16,677 nucleotides of DNA. It comes from Clostridia bacterium. Lineage in GTDB: Bacteria > Bacillota_A > Clostridia > Christensenellales > Borkfalkiaceae. Position 1 is the first letter of the stretch, and every line of letters begins with the position of its first letter. The notes beneath the pieces were generated by a model, which was given only the letters and a program-made list of their open reading frames with translations, did not search any database and was not told where the DNA came from. The DNA lies in contig JAFQBR010000219.1 in assembly GCA_017399665.1 (NCBI GenBank), forward strand, positions 1 to 16,677, written 5' to 3'. The position numbers and the translations under genes were made by a program. Of the stretch, positions 5,423 through 12,377 are shown in pieces.

Positions 5423-7099
5423 TTATTTAACCGTAAGCCCATTTTCAAACTTGTCACCTGCTTCGTTTACAAAGTAGTTGCTGTTAGATTTATCGCTGGC
5501 AGTTAAAACCTTACCGCAGAAATTCATGTTTTCAACAACAATATTGGTTATATCTCCGCCGGCATTAGCGCCAAAATGCATTTTGAATGCAACACAACCC
5601 TCTCTTGTAGCGTTTACAGAAACGTTTTTATAGGTAATAGCATCTACGATAGCGCCACCACCGCCTAATCCGCCACCGTCTGAAGAGTTTACTTTAACGG
5701 TAATAACGGTTGCGCAGTCTACGTAATAAAGTTCAATATTTTCGTATAAAACGTTTTTCCAAGTGATATTACTGTTTGCGCCAAGTCTGATTTCCAAAGG
5801 ACAAAGATATTCGTTTTCGCCAGAATAAGCAAAACCAACAGTGTTATTTCTGAAGGTTACGTCAGAAAGATCTCTCATGTTTTCCCATATTAATCCGTAT
5901 GCAGAAACTCTATCCGTCCAGCAGTCGTTATATTCGTATACACAGTTATAACCTTCGTTAGGACCTCTGCCCCAACCGGTAGCCTTAAATTCAATACCGT
6001 CATCACCGGTGCGAACGAAGTTATATCTGCCAACACCGTTTACACAGTCAGACATCATAATACCGTCTGACGTATTTCTGTAACCTAAAAGCAAGTTTCT
6101 TTCAATTGTTAAATCGGTACAGTCTAAGAAACACATTGTCCAAGTGTTTGCGTTTACCATTACAAGCCCTTCAACAGAAAGATCTTCCATTCTAGAGAAC
6201 CAGAATGGGTGCTTATTACCGTCGTAGCTCATACTTCCGCAGTCCACGATAGCGCGACCAATAATTTGAACGTTAGTACCGCCTTCACCGCCAATAACTG
6301 CAAGACTTAATTCTTGGTCTAAACCTTTAATATAAGCACCGCTTTCTAAATAAAGCAAGCTGTTAGAGGGAAGCTTAATACCAGCTACTTCGTGGTAACC
6401 GGACTTAATTATATATGCTGTATATTCCTGTGTGAATACCAATTCTTTTGCGCCGTGAACACCGGGCTCAACTGTTACGGTTTCGTATTCGGTGGGAAGC
6501 TTAAAGGGCTTTTCTTCCGTTACCATAAGTGTTAAAGGAGCAAGTAAAGGATCGGTAACCTTAGCCTCTGCATCTGATGCAAAAGTGAAGCTATAGGTGT
6601 CTAAACCGTACAATTTGCAGGTGTAAACGTTATTGTTTACAGCAACCTCTACCCCCGTGCTTTCAGGAAGAACTACACATTTTCCATAAGCTTCGGTTGT
6701 AGTAAGCTCAACGTCTATATGCCAATCACGTCTGGTCTTTTCTACGTCTACCCAAGCAAAAGAGTGAGCGCCACGTCTTGAACGAACTGTATATACGGGA
6801 ACATCTTGTCCGTTAAGCTTTAAGCTATGGAATGGACTTACTATTACTGAGTTTGAAGCCATGCCGTAAACACTTCTTTCATCAAGCCAATCTTCAAAGT
6901 TGCCAGAAGTCGTTTCTTCAATCTTTTTAATTACTTCGTCGCTATAAACTATAGGACTGATAGTTGCTTCAATAGTGTTATCTACTTCTGGTGCAGATGA
7001 ACTGCTGGAATTGGTAGTTCCACCACCGCCACCGCCACAGCCGGCAAGTAACGCCAAAGCAGAAAACAGCGATAAAATTAACGCTAAAATTTTCTTCAT
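5423..7099 (-). CDS. Surface lipoprotein with a GH28/GH49-like right-handed beta-helix
   Basis: The 558-residue product begins with a signal peptide of Lys-Lys and a hydrophobic core ending in the lipobox LLAGC (Cys21), then a Gly/Thr/Ser-rich tether. It is therefore predicted to be lipid-anchored on the outer face of the membrane. Residues about 40-215 look like a beta-sandwich module (HSFAWVDVE...). Residues about 215-530 show the repeating short strands and Asn/Asp turns of a parallel beta-helix. NTSDGIMM and TGDDGIEF put Asp at 345, 366 and 367. The 21-and-1 spacing is the same as that of the catalytic Asp trio of GH28 polygalacturonase II (180, 201, 202). The GH28 HG motif is not seen, so a GH49-like or new clan GH-N member is as likely. 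A polysaccharide hydrolase role is inferred; the substrate is unknown. A longer frame begins at 7120, but GGGAG at 7106-7110 sits six bases before ATG 7099, which is chosen. The gene is divergent from a glycosyltransferase operon. Confidence 0.85.
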   Translation of the reverse strand: MKKILALILSLFSALALLAGCGGGGGGTTNSSSSSAPEVDNTIEATISPIVYSDEVIKKIEETTSGNFEDWLDERSVYGMASNSVIVSPFHSLKLNGQDVPVYTVRSRRGAHSFAWVDVEKTRRDWHIDVELTTTEAYGKCVVLPESTGVEVAVNNNVYTCKLYGLDTYSFTFASDAEAKVTDPLLAPLTLMVTEEKPFKLPTEYETVTVEPGVHGAKELVFTQEYTAYIIKSGYHEVAGIKLPSNSLLYLESGAYIKGLDQELSLAVIGGEGGTNVQIIGRAIVDCGSMSYDGNKHPFWFSRMEDLSVEGLVMVNANTWTMCFLDCTDLTIERNLLLGYRNTSDGIMMSDCVNGVGRYNFVRTGDDGIEFKATGWGRGPNEGYNCVYEYNDCWTDRVSAYGLIWENMRDLSDVTFRNNTVGFAYSGENEYLCPLEIRLGANSNITWKNVLYENIELYYVDCATVITVKVNSSDGGGLGGGGAIVDAITYKNVSVNATREGCVAFKMHFGANAGGDITNIVVENMNFCGKVLTASDKSNSNYFVNEAGDKFENGLTVK

Positions 7100-7163
7100 G
7101 ATTTTCTCCCTTTTACGCATAATTAGCGCTTATCATTTATAAAGCAATAAAAGCTTCGCCCAT

Positions 7164-7192
7164 ATCTTAATTCAAAATTACAGCGCTGTCAA
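7164..7192 (-). promoter_or_regulatory. Promoter of the beta-helix lipoprotein gene with overlapping palindrome
   Basis: On the minus strand a perfect TTGACA (7192-7187), a 17-bp spacer and TAAGAT (7169-7164) are present. The 10-bp palindrome ACAGCGCTGT (7180-7189) overlaps the -35 box, which is a common operator position. Confidence 0.68.
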
Positions 7193-7233
7193 TACACTTT
7201 TTACATTTTATCTTAATAATTTTTATATTATAT

Positions 7234-7281
7234 AAAAGATATTATCTTTTGATTTTTTATATTATACTATTAAGTATAATA
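7234..7281. repeat. Two AT-rich perfect palindromes in the divergent region
   Basis: AAAAGAT (7234-7240) pairs with ATCTTTT (7244-7250) across ATT. TATTATACT (7260-7268) pairs with AGTATAATA (7273-7281) across ATTA. They lie between the two divergent promoters and could be operator sites or simple AT-rich structure. Confidence 0.5.
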
Positions 7282-7316
7282 AATTAAGCTGTGTGCTGTT
7301 GAATTATGGCAAGTAA

Positions 7317-7345
7317 TTGACTTATGTTTTGCTATTTGCTATAAT
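7317..7345 (+). promoter_or_regulatory. Promoter of the glycosyltransferase/bioY operon
   Basis: TTGACT (7317-7322), a 17-bp spacer and TATAAT (7340-7345) are present. The predicted transcript start is near 7352, which leaves a leader of about 45 nt before TTG 7397. Confidence 0.78.
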
Positions 7346-7384
7346 TAAGTAAGATTGTGATAATTGCAGTCAAACAAAAAAGCG

Positions 7385-7389
7385 AGGGG
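7385..7389 (+). promoter_or_regulatory. Ribosome binding site that fixes the glycosyltransferase start
   Basis: AGGGG sits seven bases before TTG 7397. The upstream TTG at 7364, which opens the longest frame, has no such site and lies only about 12 bases from the predicted transcript start. Confidence 0.6.
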
Positions 7390-7396
7390 CTTTGCA

Positions 7397-8725
7397 TTGA
7401 TAGAGAAACTTAAAAGGGGGTACTCGTTAGCGGGTAACTACTTGCAATATTTTATACATAAGCACTTTTATTTATTGGGCGCAATTTTAATTACGGCAAT
7501 TTCTTTGACTGCGCGCTTTTTAGTGGCGCTACATCCCACAAGGGACGTTGTTGTTTTTGTTTTTAATTGGATGAAAGAAATACAGGAGCTTGGCTTTACC
7601 AATTTTTACAAGGTTAACAGCGACTATTCCCCCTTGTTTTTATTTATTGTTGGTATTTTTACCTTTTTACCCACAGGCGAAAGCATTACGGTAAGCGGTT
7701 TTACCTATTATACAAACTGGATGTACTACCTTAAAGGTTGGTATTTTGCAGTGGAAGTAGGTATTGCTGTTGGTATTTACCTAATAGTTAAAGAGGTTAC
7801 AAAAAACAGTAAAAGCGCTTGGCTAGGCTACGTAATTTACCTATGCCTACCCGTTCAGTTTTTTAACTCTGCCGTTTGGGGAAACGCAGACGTTCTTTAC
7901 TTTATTTGCTTTGTTTACATCATTTATTTTGTAATAAAGGGAAAAAGCGGATTAGCCTTTTTATTTACCGGTATTTGCTTTGGTATAAAATTACAAGTTG
8001 TTTTTATACTTCCGCTTTTAGTGTATCTTATTTTAAGCAAAAAGCTTAAGTTTTATAAAATTGTATTTATCCCCATTGGACTTTTTGCCACATTTATTCC
8101 TGCATATCTTTGCAAGGCAAGCTTTTTAGAGCCCTTTTTATACCTTGTCCGTCAGCTTGGTGGATATTCAAATCTTACGCTAGGATGCGCCAATATTTGG
8201 CATTTAATCAATATTAAGCAAGAGCTTTTACCCATTTTTACCGCCGGCTCTACCCTTTTCGGCTTACTTCTTATAGGCTTGTTTACAGCAATAATATTTG
8301 CTAAAAAAATAAAACTAAACAGCGAAAATATCATTACTGTTGGGGTTTTTCTTATTGGTATTGTACCAATGTTTTTACCCCATATGCATGAAAGATATTT
8401 TTACGCACTAGACGTGTTAATTGTGCTTTATTGTTTGATTTGCAAAAGAGATTACTTTTTAATTGTTTTAATGCAAATTTCAAGCGGAATTGCATACCAC
8501 AACTATCTTGCGGGCAGACATTTTATAGAAGCATTAGGCGAAGATTCCGTTCATATCGCATCTTATATTAACATTTTTGTTCTGACGTTTTTATTTATTC
8601 GAATACTTAAGCTTGAAAAGGAAGGCAGTCTGCACGATATGGCAAGCTACTATAAAAATCAAATAATGCTGACCAAATCTGCCCCTATTAAAAGTGAAGA
8701 AAAAATAGAAAACGAAGAAAAATAA
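7397..8725 (+). CDS. GT-C type membrane glycosyltransferase, Gpi18-like mannosyltransferase family
   Basis: The 442-residue polytopic protein has roughly ten membrane segments. Near the N-terminus, RFLVALHPTRDVVVFVFNW puts an Asp (about residue 50) at the start of the first outer loop, as in GT-C enzymes that use polyprenyl-phosphate sugars. Further on are QFFNSAVWGNADVLY (about 154-168, the W-G-[NQ]-x-D element) and LPHMHERYFYALDVL (about 327-341). The MHERYF motif is a hallmark of the bacterial proteins related to the eukaryotic GPI mannosyltransferase Gpi18 (COG5542). It probably transfers a hexose from a lipid-linked donor to an extracellular glycan or protein; donor and acceptor are unknown. 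The start is a TTG chosen by its AGGGG site. The tail after about residue 410 is cytoplasmic and Lys/Glu-rich. It is the first gene of a three-gene operon, with 12 bases to the next gene. Confidence 0.82.
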   Translation: MIEKLKRGYSLAGNYLQYFIHKHFYLLGAILITAISLTARFLVALHPTRDVVVFVFNWMKEIQELGFTNFYKVNSDYSPLFLFIVGIFTFLPTGESITVSGFTYYTNWMYYLKGWYFAVEVGIAVGIYLIVKEVTKNSKSAWLGYVIYLCLPVQFFNSAVWGNADVLYFICFVYIIYFVIKGKSGLAFLFTGICFGIKLQVVFILPLLVYLILSKKLKFYKIVFIPIGLFATFIPAYLCKASFLEPFLYLVRQLGGYSNLTLGCANIWHLINIKQELLPIFTAGSTLFGLLLIGLFTAIIFAKKIKLNSENIITVGVFLIGIVPMFLPHMHERYFYALDVLIVLYCLICKRDYFLIVLMQISSGIAYHNYLAGRHFIEALGEDSVHIASYINIFVLTFLFIRILKLEKEGSLHDMASYYKNQIMLTKSAPIKSEEKIENEEK

Positions 8726-8737
8726 TACTAAACAATT

Positions 8738-9847
8738 ATGAAATACGCAAAAAAGATTAAAAAACACTTTGAATATATTTCAAACGAAGGTCATTTATTA
8801 AAACTAGGCTGCACGAAAAAAGGCGTGCAGTCATTTTGCGCTTTATTAAATGCCGGGCTAGAACACTTTTTTACAGGCGAAAAGGCGCTTGATTTTATTT
8901 GCAAGGTAAAAAAGCATCAGCCCACCCAAGAATATATGCAAAAGCTTATAGCCGAGCAAGACAATAGCCTTTTAGGGGAATTGCTGTTTACTTTTTGTAC
9001 CTACCAAAAAACGACGGGCATGCTGGATTGCGACCAAGAAATAGAAAGAATTGCAAGCTCACTTTTAAAAACGCAGCTTAAAGATATTGAAAACATTTTT
9101 GAAAGCAACAATAATATTCAAGTGTTAAGCCCCTTTCTTTCAGGTGTTACTGCTTACTACTTAATAAGCTCTGACTTAACCGCAAAAGGCATTATAGATT
9201 TTGTAATAAACAAAATAGAAACAGTTAACCTAAGTACTTTTAATTTAAGCGTATTTGACTATTTAAACCTTTGTGTTTCTTTATTGCAATACGCAAAAAA
9301 AACAAACAAAACTGCCGTTTACGAGCTTATAGCCCGACTTTTTGACGATTATATGGTTAACTGTCAAAGCATAAATTACGAAGCTTGCGTAAGCTTTGAA
9401 AATAAAAACGAAACGTCGCCAGGCGCAACGGCAAAATCATTAGAGTTATCTCTTGCCCTTTACGAGGCGTTAGCCGACGGAAGATATTTAACCGTTGCAA
9501 GAAGAATATGGTTTAACGGCTTACAGTTTTGCCAGCGTTTTGAAGGGCACGTTGGAAGCAATACTTTTACAGACGCAACCGTTAGGCTAAGAGTAAAGGC
9601 TTATAGCTCAGACTTAATTGAAAGCGCACGCTATGCTACGGCTTTAAAATACTACGCGCTTAATAAAAAGCTCTTTGAAGAAGGTGGGGAACTTACAAAA
9701 GATAGGCGCGGGCGCTATTTTTTAGGGGACAAAATGTTTGGACTTGATGAAAGCGAATTTTTTGGTAGGGATTTAATTGAAATACCTACCCTTACAGCTT
9801 TTGACGCTCAAACGGCAAAACAACTTATATTTAGGTTAACATTTTAA
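8738..9847 (+). CDS. All-helical protein of unknown function with a GH127-like segment
   Basis: The 369-residue product is almost entirely predicted helix, with no signal peptide or membrane segment. The stretch at about 225-275 (ETSPGATAKSLELSLALYEAL, ADGRYLTVARRIWFNGLQF) resembles in pattern the alpha/alpha-barrel segment of beta-L-arabinofuranosidase-like proteins (GH127 and relatives). There, an E-T-C/S-A helix is followed by D.RYAD..E...YNG. At 369 aa it is much shorter than GH127 enzymes (about 600 or more), and no catalytic Cys cluster was found. A hydrolase function is therefore only a possibility; a helical scaffold or inactive relative is equally likely. It lies 12 bases after the glycosyltransferase and its stop codon overlaps the BioY start by one base. 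No clear Shine-Dalgarno is seen before ATG 8738, so translation is probably coupled to the upstream gene. Confidence 0.78.
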   Translation: MKYAKKIKKHFEYISNEGHLLKLGCTKKGVQSFCALLNAGLEHFFTGEKALDFICKVKKHQPTQEYMQKLIAEQDNSLLGELLFTFCTYQKTTGMLDCDQEIERIASSLLKTQLKDIENIFESNNNIQVLSPFLSGVTAYYLISSDLTAKGIIDFVINKIETVNLSTFNLSVFDYLNLCVSLLQYAKKTNKTAVYELIARLFDDYMVNCQSINYEACVSFENKNETSPGATAKSLELSLALYEALADGRYLTVARRIWFNGLQFCQRFEGHVGSNTFTDATVRLRVKAYSSDLIESARYATALKYYALNKKLFEEGGELTKDRRGRYFLGDKMFGLDESEFFGRDLIEIPTLTAFDAQTAKQLIFRLTF

Positions 9848-10386
9848 TGACTGACTTAAAAGGAAAACATTTTGCCCTATGCGGGCTGTTTTTGGCACTA
9901 CTTGCCATATCTTCTAAAATACAAATTCCCACCCCACTTGTTCCATTTACTTTGCAAACGGCAACCTTACTACTATGCCTACTGCTATTACCCAACTTTT
10001 TACCATTTTTTACCGTTGGAATTTATCTTTTTTCAGGCATTTTAGGTCTTCCTGTATTTGCTCAAGGCGGTGGTTTTAACTACCTTTTAAATCCAACCTT
10101 TGGCTACCTTCTAGGCTTTTTAGTATGCGCGTTTATTAAAGGTCTTTTTTATAAAATACAAACAAGCTATAAAAGTGGTGCGTTATTTTGCGCGCTTTGC
10201 ATTTTAATAATTCATGCCGTTGGCGCGCTTTACGCCTTTTTAATTTATAACCTACATTTAAGCGCAAGCCTTTCGCCTTTTTATTCATTTGTTTTTTCAA
10301 GCGCAATATTTATTCCAAGCGACCTTGCTTGGTGCGCGCTTTGCCCATTACTTTCTAACAAAATTTCAAAAGCAATAAAGCTATAA
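9847..10386 (+). CDS. bioY: Biotin transporter S component BioY
   Basis: The 179-residue product has six hydrophobic segments and the BioY signature near the N-terminus, KIQIPTPLVPFTLQT (about 24-38). GIYLFSGILGLPVFAQGGGF and NPTFGYLLGF follow. These residues line the substrate site in the ECF-type biotin transporter family, which is usually 180-200 aa. BioY captures biotin in the membrane and needs the shared EcfA/A'/T energising module, which is not in this window. No biotin biosynthesis genes are nearby, which fits a biotin scavenger. The ATG overlaps the preceding stop codon (TAATG), so translation is coupled. The pairing with a glycosyltransferase and a helical protein is unusual for bioY. 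A hairpin terminator overlapping its stop codon ends the operon. No BirA-type operator was seen at the operon promoter. Confidence 0.93.
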   Translation: MTDLKGKHFALCGLFLALLAISSKIQIPTPLVPFTLQTATLLLCLLLLPNFLPFFTVGIYLFSGILGLPVFAQGGGFNYLLNPTFGYLLGFLVCAFIKGLFYKIQTSYKSGALFCALCILIIHAVGALYAFLIYNLHLSASLSPFYSFVFSSAIFIPSDLAWCALCPLLSNKISKAIKL

Positions 10387-10418
10387 GTGCCGTTAACAAC
10401 CCTATACGGCACTTTTTA
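10385..10418 (+). terminator. Terminator of the glycosyltransferase/bioY operon
   Basis: AAGTGCCGT (10385-10393) pairs with ACGGCACTT (10406-10414) around a 12-nt loop, with TTT and ATT following. The stem begins inside the bioY stop codon. Confidence 0.85.
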
Positions 10419-10478
10419 TTGCAAAAAAAATGGTATACAATTTTTTAATATTGTCACTTTTTTATAAGTATTTTTAAT

Positions 10479-10507
10479 TTGACTTTAGCCATAAAGTTTA
10501 GTATAAT
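10479..10507 (+). promoter_or_regulatory. Promoter of the LPLAT-like acyltransferase gene
   Basis: TTGACT (10479-10484), a 17-bp spacer and TATAAT (10502-10507) are present. The predicted transcript start near 10514 gives a leader of about 30 nt to ATG 10544. Confidence 0.78.
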
Positions 10508-10543
10508 GCTTGCTAACTTAACAAAAGATTGGACGGTATAGAT

Positions 10544-11287
10544 ATGACTGATAAGAATGCTTTACAAGAAAGAAGTGATAGAAAATGGTGGTTTAACGCC
10601 CTTAAAAAAGTGATGAAGGTTAAATATAAAGAAACCACCTTTGTTTATCTAGGTCAACCCATTTCACACGGCGGAATTATCCTCTCCAACCACGAAGGTA
10701 CAGATGCGCCAATGTCCTTTGAAATTTATGGCAAAAAAAATATTCGCTTTTGGGGAACAAGCGAAATGAATTCCGGCCTTAAAAAAATGTATAAATACCA
10801 ATCGGAAGTTTATTATCACGAAAAAAAGGGCTGGAGTATGTTTGGCGCAAAAGCCTTTTGCCTTATTGCAAGCCCCTTAACCAACCTGTTTTACAAGGGT
10901 TTAAACCTTATTTCTACCTACCAAGACGCTCGCTTTATAAAAACCATTAAAGAAAGCCAAAGCGCCCTTAAAAAGGGTGAAAACATAATTATTTTCCCTG
11001 AGGTTTCAGATGAGGGTTACCTAAAAACGCTAAAGGGCTTTCACAAAGGCTTTGCCCTATTTGCAGACGACTGTTTAAAAAAAGGGTTGGATATTCCAAT
11101 TTTTATTGCTTATTACAACAAAAAGTATAACGTTTATCTTATTGATGAGCCTATAAACTATTCAACGCTTAAAACTCAGTATCCAAACAGAGAAGACCTT
11201 GCAACCGCATTATGCGACAGGTGCAACTCTCTTGGCGAAATGACTTATGATGAAACCTTTTTAAACAGCCACAAAAAAGCAGTTTAA
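10544..11287 (+). CDS. Diverged PlsC/LPLAT-like acyltransferase
   Basis: The 247-residue product resembles 1-acyl-glycerol-3-phosphate acyltransferases in motif layout. ILSNHEGTDAP (His50, Asp54) occupies the first motif. RFWGTSEM and an internal hydrophobic stretch (FCLIASPLTNLFYKGLNLI) follow. Then comes IIIFPEVSDEGY, with FPE at 151-153 as in the third motif. The canonical HX4D is here HX3D and the usual FPEGTRS is FPEVSDEG, so catalysis may differ. From memory, clostridial homologues share NH.G..AP and RFWGT.EM, which suggests a distinct subfamily. The likely role is membrane-associated acyl transfer in lipid or glycolipid synthesis. A TTG at 10529 would extend it by five residues but lies close to the predicted transcript start; ATG 10544 is preferred, with only a weak GGA upstream. 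It is a single gene with its own promoter and terminator. Confidence 0.78.
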   Translation: MTDKNALQERSDRKWWFNALKKVMKVKYKETTFVYLGQPISHGGIILSNHEGTDAPMSFEIYGKKNIRFWGTSEMNSGLKKMYKYQSEVYYHEKKGWSMFGAKAFCLIASPLTNLFYKGLNLISTYQDARFIKTIKESQSALKKGENIIIFPEVSDEGYLKTLKGFHKGFALFADDCLKKGLDIPIFIAYYNKKYNVYLIDEPINYSTLKTQYPNREDLATALCDRCNSLGEMTYDETFLNSHKKAV

Positions 11288-11304
11288 TATTATACAAAAA
11301 AAAT

Positions 11305-11346
11305 AAAACCTCTGCGCTTAGATTAGATTGCAGAGGTTTTTTATTT
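11305..11346. terminator. Bidirectional terminator between convergent genes
   Basis: AAAACCTCTGC (11305-11315) pairs with GCAGAGGTTTT (11330-11340) around a 14-nt loop. T-rich tracts follow on both strands. It serves the LPLAT-like gene and the convergent acyltransferase-3 gene. Confidence 0.9.
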
Positions 11347-12377
11347 TAAATTTTTTGTGCGTTAAGCTCAGCCGAACCGCTTAATGCTTTTTTACATTTA
11401 CCTTGAATTAGCCTTAATATTATTGAAATAGCAAGGGAAATAACAAGTGTTAAAAACATTATTAACACCCAATCTTCTTGAGCGTGTAAATGCATACGCA
11501 AATAGAAAAGTATATATTCGTGAGAAAGATATACAATTAACACCTTATCGCTAAAAAAGCTAACTGCTTTACTCTTTACTTCCACACCAAAAAGCAACGC
11601 AACCACTAATAATGTAGCAAAAGTACAAATCAAATATTCTGTTGACATATTTGAGTTAACCGTAAAGATAGCAGAAAGTAAAAACGCAACAGCTAATCCT
11701 CCAACAACCCACCATTTATATTTGCTAAGCAATTTACAAATAGCGTCGTTATAGCAAGCGCACAAAATACCAATGGGGAATAATAAAACTCCGCGTAGAT
11801 ATCTTGAACTGCCCGTATTAACGTTTATTACCGTTAAAACAGCTATTGCTAAAGCGCTAATAACAAGCATAACTACCGCCGTTTTTTCAAGGCGCTTTTG
11901 CTTATTTTTAAGCACTTTCATTACGACGTAAAAAATTACGTAATAAATAAGTAAATCTGCCAAGAAATAAACCCAATGCGATAACGCTACGTAACCTTTG
12001 ACTACCGGTAGATACAAAAGCGAACAAAGCATTGCCGTAAAAGAGGTAAAGCTGTTACCCTGCAAGTAAAATAAAGAAAGATAAATAACATCTACAACCA
12101 CTATCGTTAAGTATGTTGAGGGTATTCTTTTCTTTATAAACTTAGAAAGATATTCTTCCCCATCCCTTTTAAAGCTTACCGCCACGCCGTAGCCTGATAA
12201 AAACAAAAATCCTGCAACGGCGGAAGGGCCTAAAATCCAGCTTACGTATTTACCAAATTCCGTTTGAGTTTGATATAAATGATGAAACAGAACGAATAGT
12301 TGAAAAATAATTCTTAAAAGGTGCGCCCTTTTAATTGGAATTAAGTTTTGCTCATGCGCTAACGATTGTGTGTTCAT
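11346..12377 (-). CDS. Acyltransferase-3 family membrane protein (OafA-like)
   Basis: The 343-residue polytopic protein has about ten membrane helices. Typical acyltransferase-3 (PF01757) features are an N-terminal helix with LLRIIFQLFVLFHHLYQ, where the essential-type His pair lies. These are followed by AGFLFLSGYGVAVSF and FIKKRIPSTYLTIVV, corresponding to the family's FF.LSG[FY] and K...R..P.Y elements, and by a later SHWVYFLADLLIYYV. Such proteins move acyl groups, often acetyl or succinyl, onto extracytoplasmic sugars or peptidoglycan. The acceptor is unknown. ATG 12377 has GGGA upstream and overlaps the 3' end of the preceding gene by 26 bases, so the two are translated from one message and may work together. 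It ends at the bidirectional terminator. Confidence 0.85.
   Translation of the reverse strand: MNTQSLAHEQNLIPIKRAHLLRIIFQLFVLFHHLYQTQTEFGKYVSWILGPSAVAGFLFLSGYGVAVSFKRDGEEYLSKFIKKRIPSTYLTIVVVDVIYLSLFYLQGNSFTSFTAMLCSLLYLPVVKGYVALSHWVYFLADLLIYYVIFYVVMKVLKNKQKRLEKTAVVMLVISALAIAVLTVINVNTGSSRYLRGVLLFPIGILCACYNDAICKLLSKYKWWVVGGLAVAFLLSAIFTVNSNMSTEYLICTFATLLVVALLFGVEVKSKAVSFFSDKVLIVYLSHEYILFYLRMHLHAQEDWVLIMFLTLVISLAISIILRLIQGKCKKALSGSAELNAQKI

Noticed and set aside
5267..5506. A 79-codon frame starting inside the tRNA
   Set aside because: It crosses a tRNA, a terminator and the antisense 3' end of the lipoprotein gene, and has no start signals.
8152..8334. A 60-codon antisense frame inside the glycosyltransferase gene
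   Set aside because: It has no promoter or ribosome binding site, and the sense strand carries conserved family motifs.
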